A stretch of 64,000 nt of DNA from Domibacillus sp. PGB-M46 (GTDB lineage Bacteria > Bacillota > Bacilli > Bacillales > Domibacillaceae): the NCBI RefSeq assembly GCF_022668875.1, contig NZ_JAKGCR010000010.1, forward strand, positions 62,001 to 126,000. Reading direction: 5' to 3'. How positions within the stretch are numbered: the first letter of the stretch is position 1; every line of letters starts with the position of its first letter. Made by a program: the position numbers and the translations under genes. Of this stretch, positions 27,496 to 36,421 are shown piece after piece. The notes under the pieces are model-generated. The model did no database searches, was not told where the DNA came from, and saw nothing but the letters and a program-made list of their open reading frames with translations.

Positions 27496-28038
27496 ATGAA
27501 AGTATTAGTTATTGTAGCTCATCCTAATATTGAAAACTCGCTGGTGAACAAAACTTGGATAGAAGAATTAAAAAAACATTCTGATATAACCATCCACGAT
27601 CTTTATGCAGAGTATCCAGATGAACAAATTAACATCGAAAATGAGCAAAAGTTATGTGAAGAACATGATCGGATTATCTGGCAGTTCCCTTTTTACTGGT
27701 ACAGCTCTCCACCGCTGCTTAAAAAATGGCAGGATGAAGTACTTACGCATGGCTGGGCTTATGGCCAGGAAGGGAATAAGCTGCACAATAAAGAGCTTAT
27801 TTTAGCGGTATCCACGGGAAGCGGCCAGGAAAAGTATCAGGCTGGCGGCCGTAACCACTACTCTATGAGTGAGCTTTTAAAACCATTTCAAGCAACCAGC
27901 AATTTAGTCGGCACAACATTTTTGCCTGCTTTTATCTTCAACGGATCTTATACCGCTACAGCTGATGAGATCCAAGACAGTGCAAAAAGATATGCTGATT
28001 ATATTCTTACTGCAGACACGTTGGAGAAGGTTTATTAA
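27496..28038 (+). CDS. Flavodoxin-fold NAD(P)H oxidoreductase (YwrO/KefF-like)
   Basis: 180 residues, NAD(P)H dehydrogenase (quinone) family of PF02525 type, normally a cytoplasmic FMN/FAD quinone reductase. Family features are the N-terminal IVAHPNIENSLVNKTW (about 6-21), the QFPFYWYSSPPLLKKW segment (about 64-79) and HGWAYG near 86-91. It follows the dehydrogenase subunits by 165 bases and has its own strong terminator. It might take electrons from the flavoprotein pathway or counter quinone stress. Its role in the pathway is not shown. Confidence 0.88.
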   Translation: MKVLVIVAHPNIENSLVNKTWIEELKKHSDITIHDLYAEYPDEQINIENEQKLCEEHDRIIWQFPFYWYSSPPLLKKWQDEVLTHGWAYGQEGNKLHNKELILAVSTGSGQEKYQAGGRNHYSMSELLKPFQATSNLVGTTFLPAFIFNGSYTATADEIQDSAKRYADYILTADTLEKVY

Positions 28039-28120
28039 AATTGGCAGCAACACAATGAATTAGTTTAGTTGAAATTCAGTGGCTATTTTCTCTTTTAAAG
28101 AAAGTACCCGCTCAGATGGC

Positions 28121-28162
28121 AGACAAAGTGGTTCGAAGATGAGGCCGCTTTGTCTTTTTTTT
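28121..28162 (+). terminator. Terminator after oxidoreductase
   Basis: Stem AGACAAAGTGG... / ...CCGCTTTGTCT with two G-T pairs, followed by eight T. Confidence 0.88.
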
Positions 28163-28558
28163 ATGCATTTGTGCAGCTTGTACGAGCGGGTATGTCGATC
28201 TGTTGGCGAGATTTTTTGAGTTTACAAGGATCAAAGTAAGCACCGATTGTATACACATTTTCATGATTTTCTTAATGACGTCTTTCGTATCCTTTCCTTT
28301 TTGAAGGTTTGTGACAAAAGAGAGATTTGTACGTTATTAAGAATATTTTAAAGATATGAATGCTGTGGGCATTGGCGCCGCCTATGAAGCATCCTGGGCT
28401 TTGTAAAGCATATCCTTTTTTACATATCGTAACCCGCCTTGGGGACCAAACATGCTTTGTTTAAAACCATTTCATGCCTTCCTTTTATTATAGGAAAAAG
28501 CCATTTTGACACGTTAAATGGATATGTAAGTTGTCTTGTTATATCAAATATTCATTTG
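28163..28558. other. Intergenic region, nothing recognised
   Basis: About 400 bases before the ald promoter. No supported open frame, repeat or riboswitch consensus was seen. Confidence 0.4.
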
Positions 28559-28610
28559 ACAGTATGTCTAATGAAGGAGATTAAGCCAGTGCTTATACTT
28601 TAACTATAAT
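28559..28610 (+). promoter_or_regulatory. ald promoter with recurrent motif
   Basis: ACAGTATGTCTAATGAA (28559-28575) fits the recurrent motif perfectly. A consensus TATAAT (28605-28610) lies about 40 bases after its TGTC, with no usable -35 hexamer between them. The motif itself contains a TTGACA (28557-28562), which could be an alternative -35. B. subtilis ald is activated by the PucR-family protein AdeR; a PucR-family gene lies just beyond ald here. A matching activator role is inferred. Confidence 0.6.
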
Positions 28611-28700
28611 TCGAGCCGTCATCAATAGAAGAATGGCTTGGCTAATTTAGAAAGATATATTGATTCATACAAAATTATGTACTTTAGGAGGACGAGTAAA

Positions 28701-29834
28701 ATGATTATTGGAGTACCAAAGGAAATTAAAAATAACGAAAATCGCGTAGCGCTTACACCAGCAGGCTTAATGTCTTTTCTTAAAGAAGGCCATAGAGTAC
28801 TAGTGGAGAAAGATGCTGGAGTTGGCAGTGGTTTTACCAATCAGGACTATATGGATGCTGGCGCAGAAATTGTGGAAAATCCTAAAGATGTATGGGCCCA
28901 GGCTGACATGGTTATGAAAGTAAAAGAACCGATTCGGGAAGAATACAGCTATTTCCGCGAAGGATTGATTTTGTTCACTTATTTACACTTAGCTGCTGAA
29001 CCAGACTTAGCCCAAGCCCTTGTGGATAACGGAGTTACGGCTATTGCCTATGAGACAGTTGCTGTAAATCGTACACTTCCGCTGCTTACGCCAATGAGTG
29101 AGGTAGCAGGCCGAATGGCTGCCCAAATTGGTTCTCAATTTTTGCAAAAATCAAATGGCGGGAAAGGGATCCTTCTGGCGGGAGTTCCGGGCGTTGAACG
29201 CGGTAAAGTAACCATCATTGGCGGCGGCGTTGTAGGAGCAAACGCAGCGAAATTAGCCATCGGTCTAGGGGCTGATGTGACGATTATTGACTTGAGTGCA
29301 GACCGCCTGCGCCAATTAGATGATATCTTTGGTAATCAGATTAAAACACTTATGTCGAATTCGCTTAACATTGCAGAAGCTGTAGCAGAAGCTGATCTAT
29401 TGATCGGGGCTGTATTAATTCCTGGTGCAAAGGCTCCTAAGCTGGTAACGGAAGAAATGGTGAAAGCGATGAAACCTGGTTCTGTTATTGTGGATGTAGC
29501 CATCGATCAAGGCGGTATTGTGGAAACAGTTGATCATATTACGACACATGACAATCCCACATATAAAAAGCATGGTGTTGTCCATTATGCAGTAGCGAAT
29601 ATGCCTGGTGCCGTTCCAAGAACATCTACCATTGCTTTAACAAATGTTACGGTTCCTTACGCACTGCAAATTGCAAACAAGGGCCTATTCAAAGCCATTT
29701 TCGAAAATGAAGCCCTAAAACTCGGCTTAAACGCAGCAAACGGTGAAATCACATATGAAGCTGTCGCAAAAGATCTTGGCTATAATTTTGTCTCCCCGGA
29801 GAAGGTTTTTGAAAAGGAACTCGCTCTCGTTTAA
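28701..29834 (+). CDS. ald: L-alanine dehydrogenase
   Basis: 377 residues, standard Ald length. The N-terminal [22 protein letters not shown]-type start, substrate residues Arg15 and Lys75 (KVKEP), catalytic His96 (YLHLAAEP), and the NAD+ loop [17 protein letters not shown] near residues 170-186 are all visible. It converts L-alanine to pyruvate and ammonia with NAD+. In this region it would recycle alanine produced by the two pyruvate-linked aminotransferases and regenerate pyruvate. The ATG at 28701 follows AGGAGG; longer in-frame starts lack a site. It is convergent with the second PucR-family gene. Confidence 0.97.
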   Translation: MIIGVPKEIKNNENRVALTPAGLMSFLKEGHRVLVEKDAGVGSGFTNQDYMDAGAEIVENPKDVWAQADMVMKVKEPIREEYSYFREGLILFTYLHLAAEPDLAQALVDNGVTAIAYETVAVNRTLPLLTPMSEVAGRMAAQIGSQFLQKSNGGKGILLAGVPGVERGKVTIIGGGVVGANAAKLAIGLGADVTIIDLSADRLRQLDDIFGNQIKTLMSNSLNIAEAVAEADLLIGAVLIPGAKAPKLVTEEMVKAMKPGSVIVDVAIDQGGIVETVDHITTHDNPTYKKHGVVHYAVANMPGAVPRTSTIALTNVTVPYALQIANKGLFKAIFENEALKLGLNAANGEITYEAVAKDLGYNFVSPEKVFEKELALV

Positions 29835-29918
29835 GAAGGACTGATAAATCAAAACTTTATTGTACTGTGGATGTAGAAGAAAATAAGAATGCCTTTTCTT
29901 TGACTAAATAAAGAAATA

Positions 29919-29957
29919 AAAACAGCCAGGTGCTTATTCAGGAGCCTTGGCTGTTTT
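29919..29957. terminator. Bidirectional terminator between ald and PucR-family gene
   Basis: Stem AAAACAGCCA / TGGCTGTTTT with inner GG/CC pairs. A/T-rich flanks on both sides suit termination of both convergent genes. Confidence 0.85.
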
Positions 29958-30016
29958 AAATAAAAAATCTACTTTGGTTGAATTTTATTTCTAACTGCAC
30001 TTGATGTCAGTTTTTT

Positions 30017-31696
30017 TTAGAATGTAGTATGGGCATTACAAATCACCCCAACCGCTTCCCCGTTGACTTTTTGCATAAAAGAAGAATGTTCAACTGCTTG
30101 GCCGGTCTGCCATTTATACGCTTGCACAGCCACTTCTAAAGCAAGCCGATTAACCGGTTCCATAAAATCCTTACCAAGCAGTAATTCTAATTTTGAGAGC
30201 CGGTGGTAAAGAGTCTGGCGGACGATAAATAATTTTTGGGCTGCTTCTTTTTTGAAGCCGCCGCATTCTAAATAAACGGCTAACGTCTCCAGCAGTCTGC
30301 CATTTGTTTTGGCGTCATACTCCAGGACAGGATAAAGATAGTCATGCACATACCGATCAAGCAGCCCGCTTTTCTGCAAAGTAAAAAGCAGCCGGTAAAT
30401 GCCCAGCTTTTCATAAAAAGGGCTGACGGAAATGCCGGATCGCTGCAGCTCCAGACTTTCTTTTGCTTCATCACAGGCTTCCTTCGTTTTAGAAAGATGC
30501 GTAAAAACACTGCTCACACCCATACAGGCAGTAGAAGAAATAAAGTCTTTCATCTGGCCGATCGTTTCTATAATGCGGCCGAACCTATCATAAGTGCCCG
30601 TTTCAGACGGTCTAAAAAAAGCAAGCACGGCAATTTCATGATTACTTGTGGAAAGCGCCGGTATACATCCGTGCTTTTGAAATAAAGAGCGAATTTGCAT
30701 GGCCTGCTGAAGTTTCCATTCTTCCCAATCTGTTTTATCGGACTGGCTGGCATCCAGTGGAATCACACATACACGATAATGCATTTGATGAACTGCCGCC
30801 GATACATACGTGCTTAAATGTTCAGCTCGGACTTCTTTCCCCTGCAAAAGACTGCGTACAAGTTCGTCTTCTGCATGCTGTTTTCTTTCTTCGAGTGTTT
30901 GGGAGCGAAGCAAGATTTGTGAAACAGCCAGACCGGCACGATCAAGAACAAGCAGGAAAAATTCATCATAAAAAGAATCGCTGATTTGCAGGCAAAGATA
31001 TCCCCGAACCTGTTCAAACACTTGAACAGGTTTTACCGCAAAGACCGTTCCATTTGCAGTGAGAAGACGCCCGGATAGAATCTCCGGCTGCTCGCTGTAC
31101 AGTACTGATCGAAGAATGGATTCTTGGTCTTTCCCATCAGCCGGGCAGTAAAAGGATTTGCTTTCTTCAGAAAGAAAGAAAACAGGCTGCTGGAAATAAC
31201 CATGCATTTCCTGCAGAATTTTAAAGATACCATTTGATTCCAGGGAAAGACTCATAAACTGTCTCGATAATTGATCCAGGTCAGACAGCATTCGCTGATG
31301 CCGGTTGATGATCATTGTATGCAGATCATGGGTGATGTCAACAAATTTAACCGTTTTCTCAAAAGCAATAATCGGGAAATGCTGTTGATCAGCAAACGCT
31401 AATATTTCTGGCGGCAGACTGGTTATGGAAGAGCCAAATTCAATACACAGGCCGGCTGCTTGTTTAGCAACGAGCCTGCTTATATATGTAAGCTGTGTCG
31501 GGAGGTCACCGGGAAAGTTAATGCCTGTTGTTAAAATCAGCTCGCCGCCATTAATGAGCATATCAAAGTCTTTTACTTCCAGAATATGAGTCCATTTAAT
31601 AGGACGATGAAGCCCTTTTTCTCCGGCAAGAAGCCTTACATCGCGAAAAGTTTCCCGTTTTAACATTTCATCGATCGTCAATTCTATTTTTTTCAT
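30017..31696 (-). CDS. PucR-family transcriptional regulator (second copy, AdeR-like by context)
   Basis: 559 residues. N-terminal PucR domain at about 8-125 (GELILTTGINF, AAGLCIEFGSS), long linker/GGDEF-like middle, and C-terminal PucR_2 HTH near 470-535 with RQTLYHRLSKL. It is colinear with, and clearly paralogous to, the regulator at 3084. The ATG has TTGGAGGA upstream on the minus strand. It lies between ald (convergent) and an omega-aminotransferase (divergent), both preceded by the recurrent motif; a copy also lies just upstream of its own start. An activator of alanine/beta-alanine genes is the best inference. Confidence 0.9.
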   Translation of the reverse strand: MKKIELTIDEMLKRETFRDVRLLAGEKGLHRPIKWTHILEVKDFDMLINGGELILTTGINFPGDLPTQLTYISRLVAKQAAGLCIEFGSSITSLPPEILAFADQQHFPIIAFEKTVKFVDITHDLHTMIINRHQRMLSDLDQLSRQFMSLSLESNGIFKILQEMHGYFQQPVFFLSEESKSFYCPADGKDQESILRSVLYSEQPEILSGRLLTANGTVFAVKPVQVFEQVRGYLCLQISDSFYDEFFLLVLDRAGLAVSQILLRSQTLEERKQHAEDELVRSLLQGKEVRAEHLSTYVSAAVHQMHYRVCVIPLDASQSDKTDWEEWKLQQAMQIRSLFQKHGCIPALSTSNHEIAVLAFFRPSETGTYDRFGRIIETIGQMKDFISSTACMGVSSVFTHLSKTKEACDEAKESLELQRSGISVSPFYEKLGIYRLLFTLQKSGLLDRYVHDYLYPVLEYDAKTNGRLLETLAVYLECGGFKKEAAQKLFIVRQTLYHRLSKLELLLGKDFMEPVNRLALEVAVQAYKWQTGQAVEHSSFMQKVNGEAVGVICNAHTTF

Positions 31697-31739
31697 CTGG
31701 ATTCCTCCAATACGTCCACTTTAGCAGGTTGATCATTTT

Positions 31740-31756
31740 ACATTATGTCACATGAA
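31740..31756 (+). promoter_or_regulatory. Recurrent motif copy upstream of PucR-family gene
   Basis: ACATTATGTCACATGAA, two mismatches from the consensus, about 45 bases upstream of the minus-strand PucR start. It is suitably placed for autoregulation. Confidence 0.4.
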
Positions 31757-31854
31757 AATAATTCGAATTATTTGTAAACTAAAGTATGGCAGAATTTTAA
31801 TTAGCATTCATCCATTTATGTAAGATTATCTGCCAATCTGTTTTTTCTTACGAG

Positions 31855-31871
31855 ACAGAATGTCCAATAAA
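31855..31871 (+). promoter_or_regulatory. Recurrent motif copy upstream of second aminotransferase
   Basis: ACAGAATGTCCAATAAA, one mismatch from the consensus, about 50 bases before the start codon at 31919. Confidence 0.5.
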
Positions 31872-31918
31872 ACGAGAAAAAACCTTTGCGACAGGATAAA
31901 GATAAAGGAGCGATAAGT

Positions 31919-33274
31919 ATGAAAACAGCAAAAACAGATGTATCGTCACTGATTGAAAAAGACCGCGCAAATGTTTGGCATCATATTTCTCCTTATATTG
32001 AAGAAAAACCACCTATGGTCATTCAAAGCGGCCAGGGTGCATGGATTACAGATCACCAGGGGAATCGTTATTTAGATGGGATGTCGGGGCTCTGGTGCGT
32101 CAATGTTGGTTACGGCAGGGAAGAGCTGGCGAAAGCCGCATATGACCAAATGGTCGAAATGGCGTATGTACCCATGACACAAAGCCATGTACCGGCTATT
32201 GAACTGGCCGAAAAGCTGAATGATCTGCTGGGCGGAGGGTATATGATTTTTTACTCCAACAGCGGTTCTGATGCGAATGAAGTGGCGTTTAAGCTTGCCC
32301 GCCAGTTTCACCAGCAAAATGGAGAGCCGTCCCGGTTTAAATTTCTATCACGGCACCGGGCTTATCACGGCAGTTCAATGGGGGCCCTGTCCGCTACAGG
32401 ACAGGCGCTTCGCAAATTTAAATATGAGCCGCTTGCCCCTGGCTTTTTGCATGTTTCGCCGCCGGATTCTTACCGCCGGCCAGCCGGGATGTCTGTTGAA
32501 GACTATAATATCATGCGGGCAGAAGAATTTGAGCAAAAAATTATTTGGGAGCAGAAAGAAACGATTGCCGGCATTATTATGGAACCGCTTATTACAGGCG
32601 GAGGCATTTTAACACCGCACCCGGTTTACGTGGAAAAGGTACAGGAAATCTGCCGCAAATACGGTATTCTGCTTATTATCGATGAAGTGATCTGCGGCTT
32701 TGGCCGGACCGGCAAGTATTTTGGACACCAGCATTTCGGTATAAAGCCGGATATCATCACTATGGCGAAAGGGCTGACGAGTGCTTATTTGCCGCTTTCG
32801 GTAACAGCTGTTCGAAAAGATATTTATGAAACATTTAAAAACAGTGCGGAAAACAGCCACTTCCGCCATGTCAATACGTTCGGCGGCAATCCGGCTGCCT
32901 GCGCCGTTGCACTGAAAAACCTGGAGATTATTGAGCGGGAGCGCTTGGTGGAACGTTCTGAACTTCTTGGCGCCCGCCTGCAAGCAGAACTGGCGGAGCT
33001 GAAGGAACATCCGCACGTCGGCGATATTCGCGGGCTCGGGTTTTTGCTCGGGATTGAGATGGTTGAAAACAAAGAAACAAAAGAGCCTGCATCAGCTGAG
33101 CGGGTTGCCAGCCTGATCGCTGCCTGTAAAAAAGAAGGATTGATTATTGGCAAGAACGGAGATACGGTAGAGGGGTCCAATAACGTGCTGACATTGAGTC
33201 CGCCGCTGTCCTGCACAGATGATGATGTAGAGTTTATCATTTCTGTACTCAAAAAAGTATTTACAGAACTATAA
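31919..33274 (+). CDS. Omega-amino acid (beta-alanine):pyruvate aminotransferase, copy 2
   Basis: 451 residues, class III PLP aminotransferase with Asp255 (LLIIDEV) and Schiff-base Lys284 (TMAKGLTSAYLP). It shares the MSGLWCVNVGYG motif and most of its length with the enzyme at 14899. The main difference is an insert near residues 187-205 and a different first 30 residues. Local base composition is more GC-rich than copy 1. The ATG at 31919 follows AAAGGAG by 8 bases. Having both may broaden the range of omega-amino donors; copy-specific substrates are unknown. Confidence 0.92.
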   Translation: MKTAKTDVSSLIEKDRANVWHHISPYIEEKPPMVIQSGQGAWITDHQGNRYLDGMSGLWCVNVGYGREELAKAAYDQMVEMAYVPMTQSHVPAIELAEKLNDLLGGGYMIFYSNSGSDANEVAFKLARQFHQQNGEPSRFKFLSRHRAYHGSSMGALSATGQALRKFKYEPLAPGFLHVSPPDSYRRPAGMSVEDYNIMRAEEFEQKIIWEQKETIAGIIMEPLITGGGILTPHPVYVEKVQEICRKYGILLIIDEVICGFGRTGKYFGHQHFGIKPDIITMAKGLTSAYLPLSVTAVRKDIYETFKNSAENSHFRHVNTFGGNPAACAVALKNLEIIERERLVERSELLGARLQAELAELKEHPHVGDIRGLGFLLGIEMVENKETKEPASAERVASLIAACKKEGLIIGKNGDTVEGSNNVLTLSPPLSCTDDDVEFIISVLKKVFTEL

Positions 33275-33284
33275 TACGGTTTAA

Positions 33285-33319
33285 GCCCCTATTCTTTTAA
33301 AAAGATAGGGGTTTTTTTT
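33285..33319 (+). terminator. Terminator after second aminotransferase
   Basis: Stem CCCCTAT / ATAGGGG with a 12-nt loop, then eight T. Confidence 0.9.
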
Positions 33320-33449
33320 CTTATGTGAGAGAGGTTTTTGAGTGGGGAAAAGCGGCTGCACAAAAAGAAAAAGCAAAGGGGATGGAGGAAAGAATAAAAA
33401 GCAGGACAAAAAGGGGGTGTGGTGCTTCCGCTTTCTTAAACTAAAACCC

Positions 33450-33998
33450 TTACTTTGTATGCCGATTGGCGACTCCATATGCGGCGATCGAGTCCGGCTT
33501 AATCTTTGGCTCGAGCCCTGCAGACTGCATTCTGGAAACCATCTCTTTTATAAAAATTCTCGTTTTATTTTGCTGCTCCGATCCAATATCAATATGCCCT
33601 TCTATTGTGAAAGATGAACCTTTATAAATGTAAGGCAGGACAATATCAATCATCTGCATTTTATGTTCCTCAGTAAATAAGCTGGCGATTTCTTCTGTAA
33701 GCGATGTTTCAGTAGAGATTTTTTCATATAAATTTTCATATCTTCGTGGATAGCGGATTTTTCGCAGAAAAGCCCATGCTCCTTTTCCCTTGCGGTGAAT
33801 GACAATGACAGTGGCAAAAACGGTTTCGTTTCCATGAACCTGCGAATCAGAACCGATCATAAGCCGATATTTTCCGCCAGGGTCCTGGCTCATAAACCAG
33901 AGAATTTGGTGAAATACATCTTCAAAGGTAAGTCCTTTTTGATTGATTGTCCTGAATCGTAAATCCGGTTGGTGGGTAGACGGAAAAGAATGATTCAT
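33450..33998 (-). CDS. ykuK: YkuK-type RNase H-like protein (DUF458)
   Basis: 182 residues, close to the family's usual length of about 170. The core YRLMIGSDSQVHGNETVFATVIVIH (about 44-68) has the acidic first strand expected of an RNase H-like fold, and IDIGSEQQNKT near 139-149 is a second conserved block. The reading frame is open upstream to 34238. The ATG at 33998 is chosen because AAGAGGAGC precedes it and the homologous region begins there. The molecular role of this sporulation-associated family is not established. Confidence 0.85.
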   Translation of the reverse strand: MNHSFPSTHQPDLRFRTINQKGLTFEDVFHQILWFMSQDPGGKYRLMIGSDSQVHGNETVFATVIVIHRKGKGAWAFLRKIRYPRRYENLYEKISTETSLTEEIASLFTEEHKMQMIDIVLPYIYKGSSFTIEGHIDIGSEQQNKTRIFIKEMVSRMQSAGLEPKIKPDSIAAYGVANRHTK

Positions 33999-34362
33999 AT
34001 CATGACAGCTCCTCTTTATAGTAATATATGCAAATGAAGCAAGGCCCGGTTCACCATGGTTGTCCTGTTTTTTTATGATTGAAGCCTGGATTTTATAAAA
34101 GGCTTTTGTAATACTTATGCAGGAAACGGGAAAAAAATTATTTTTAATAAAGAGAATCAAACCAAGAAGGCCCTTTTTCTTAAAAGAAGAAAAAGAGAGG
34201 GATGCAAGCAGTTTTTTACTTTGTGTGAAATTATTCACTTAGATTTAATTTTTTTAAAGAACACAATGTATATAACCTTGCGTCTTCTTTGTTTAGAAAT
34301 GATAATCATTATCAAAGAGAAAAACATCATACATATTAGCAACAGAGAGGAAGTTATTTGCC
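33999..34362. promoter_or_regulatory. Divergent region with Fur box
   Basis: TGATAATCATTATCA (34300-34314), a perfect 7-1-7 Fur box, lies 49 bases before the lipoprotein start. It predicts iron-responsive repression of the uptake operon. The remainder holds no supported gene; the upstream extension of the YkuK frame here is considered non-coding. Confidence 0.85.
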
Positions 34363-35340
34363 ATGTTGAAGTGGATGAAAACGGGTTCTGTAAAAGGAAC
34401 CGGTCTGCTTTTAGCCATTGCTGTTCTATTAGCCTTGGCGGGCTGCAGCAGTACACAAAAAGCAGCAGATTCAGAAAACACTCAAGGTGCTGGCCAAACA
34501 GAAGGCGGGAACACCAAAACGATTACCCATGAGATGGGGGAAACAGAAATCGAAGGTACGCCTAAGAAAATTGTAGCGCTTGAATTATCATTTGTAGATT
34601 CATTGAATACACTTGGCATAGATGCCGCTGGGATCGCAGATGATGAAAAGAAAGAGATGATTGCAAAGCTTGTTGGGAAAGAGACAGACTATACATCTGT
34701 AGGAACACGTGAGCAGCCGAACCTGGAAGTGATCAGCTCCCTTCAGCCGGATTTGATTATTGCAGATGCAGAACGCCATAAAAATGTATATGAAGACTTG
34801 CAGAAAATTGCTCCAACAATTGTACTGAAAAGCCGTGAATCCACATACCAGGAAAACCTGGATGCTTTTAGTACGATTGCCCAGGCGGTCGGAAAAGAAG
34901 AGGAAGCCAAAACGAGACTGGCTGAACATGAAAAAACGATTGAAGAAACAAAAGCAAAGCTGAAAGCAGATCCAAACGCGACGATTTTGCCTGCTGTTGT
35001 TCGTGATACATCATTCCAGGCACATACATCTTCTTCTTATGATGGTGAACTTCTTGAGCACCTTGGATTCAAAAATGCGATCCAGCAGGAAGAGCCTTAT
35101 GCTGAAATGAATTTAGAGCAGCTTGTAGAAATTGATCCGGATATTTTACTTTTAGCCAATAATGATGGCAAGCTTATTACGGATGAATGGAAAAACAATC
35201 CGCTCTGGAAAAACTTAAAAGCAGTTAAAAATGGACAAGTGTATGACGTGGATCGTGACTTGTGGACAAGATTCCGCGGAGTTGCCTCTGCCGAAGCAAT
35301 TGGCGCCGATATGCTGAAAATGCTTGGTGAAAACAAATAA
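34363..35340 (+). CDS. Iron-siderophore ABC transporter, substrate-binding lipoprotein (YfiY-like)
   Basis: 325 residues. A lipoprotein signal with lipobox ALAGC (about Cys28) anchors it outside the membrane. A periplasmic-binding TroA/FecB fold follows, with NTLGIDAAGIAD near 77-88, RDTSFQAHTSSSYDGELLEHLGF near 209-231 and DLWTRFRGVASAEAIG near 298-313. This profile fits hydroxamate/citrate-type siderophore binding proteins such as B. subtilis YfiY. A Fur box precedes it and two FecCD permeases follow. The ATG follows GAGAGGAAG. Confidence 0.92.
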   Translation: MLKWMKTGSVKGTGLLLAIAVLLALAGCSSTQKAADSENTQGAGQTEGGNTKTITHEMGETEIEGTPKKIVALELSFVDSLNTLGIDAAGIADDEKKEMIAKLVGKETDYTSVGTREQPNLEVISSLQPDLIIADAERHKNVYEDLQKIAPTIVLKSRESTYQENLDAFSTIAQAVGKEEEAKTRLAEHEKTIEETKAKLKADPNATILPAVVRDTSFQAHTSSSYDGELLEHLGFKNAIQQEEPYAEMNLEQLVEIDPDILLLANNDGKLITDEWKNNPLWKNLKAVKNGQVYDVDRDLWTRFRGVASAEAIGADMLKMLGENK

Positions 35341-35345
35341 AACAA

Positions 35346-35382
35346 AAAAGGAAGTAAGGAAACGTCTCCTTGCTTCCTTTTC
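35346..35382 (+). terminator. Partial terminator between binding protein and permease genes
   Basis: 15-bp stem AAAAGGAAGTAAGGA / TCCTTGCTTCCTTTT with one G-T pair and loop AACGTC, followed by a T-rich tract. Placed between operon genes, it probably lowers permease transcript relative to the binding protein. Confidence 0.75.
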
Positions 35383-35416
35383 TGTTTAAATCTTGTCAGG
35401 AAGTGTTGGGAACGAA

Positions 35417-36421
35417 ATGAACAGAGCATCAAAACAAAAAGTAACGACATATCTTACCGCTTTAATTGGAACCATTTTATTATTAATAGGCATCGTTCTT
35501 AGCATTTCAGTAGGCGCTGCCGATATAAAAGCGCAGACCGTTCTTCATTCTTTTATCCAATGGGATGAATCAAAAGAACAGGTCATTATTCGGACGCTGC
35601 GCCTGCCGCGGGCGGTAATTGGCGTCCTCGTGGGAGCCAGTCTCGCTGTTGCTGGAGCCCTCATGCAGGCGATTACAAAAAATGCACTGGCTTCTCCACA
35701 GGTGTTTGGCGTAAATGCTGGAGCATCCTTGTTTGTCGTTTCGTCACTCGTTCTTTTTCCGGGTCTTTCTTCTGCTTCTCTCGTATATGCGGCGTTTTTA
35801 GGAGCAGCCTTGGGAGGCGTGATTGTATACTCTTTCGCTTCAGGCGGCGGAATGACGCCGGTCAAACTTGCACTGGCCGGAATGGCCGTTCACTTTTTTC
35901 TATCTTCCTTAACACAGGGAGTCGTTCTTTTTAGTGATCAAGGCAAGGATGCTCTTTACTGGATGGTCGGCGCAATAAACGGAAAAAGCTGGACGCATGT
36001 AGAATTGATTCTTCCATGGTCGCTTGGCGGACTGATTTTAGCTGCCGCGCTTTCCAGATCGATCTCTATTCTTGTGTTAGGAGAAAGCCTGGCACAGGGA
36101 CTTGGACAAAAAGTGACACAAATTCGAATTCTGTCGGGGCTGCTGGTCATTGTGCTGGCAGGATCATCTGTTGCAGTGGCAGGGCCAGTCGGTTTTGTCG
36201 GCTTGATTGTCCCTCACATTGTAAAAAAACTCGTTGGCGGGGATTATCGAAGAATCATTCCGTTTTCGGCACTGTTTGGCGCACTTCTTGTTGTGTATGC
36301 GGATATTCTTTCCCGCTTTATTGCGTATCCGTTTGAATCACCGGTTGGAATTGTGACTGCCTTAATCGGAGCTCCGTTCTTCCTATACTTAGCCAAGCAG
36401 GGAAGGGGCATTAAACAATGA
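35417..36421 (+). CDS. FecCD-type siderophore permease subunit 1 (YfiZ-like)
   Basis: 334 residues, polytopic FecCD family. The RLPRAVIGVLVGASLAVAGALMQA segment (near residues 58-81) and the GLIVPHIVKKLVGGDYR coupling loop (near 262-278) are diagnostic; that loop contacts the ATPase. The start is uncertain because no good ribosome site is visible; the ATG at 35417 is used rather than an upstream TTG. The stop overlaps the next gene's ATG by 4 bases. Confidence 0.9.
   Translation: MNRASKQKVTTYLTALIGTILLLIGIVLSISVGAADIKAQTVLHSFIQWDESKEQVIIRTLRLPRAVIGVLVGASLAVAGALMQAITKNALASPQVFGVNAGASLFVVSSLVLFPGLSSASLVYAAFLGAALGGVIVYSFASGGGMTPVKLALAGMAVHFFLSSLTQGVVLFSDQGKDALYWMVGAINGKSWTHVELILPWSLGGLILAAALSRSISILVLGESLAQGLGQKVTQIRILSGLLVIVLAGSSVAVAGPVGFVGLIVPHIVKKLVGGDYRRIIPFSALFGALLVVYADILSRFIAYPFESPVGIVTALIGAPFFLYLAKQGRGIKQ

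Noticed and set aside
33999-34238. N-terminal extension of the YkuK-type protein
   Set aside because: The extra 80 residues are not part of the family, and a good ribosome site precedes the internal ATG at 33998.
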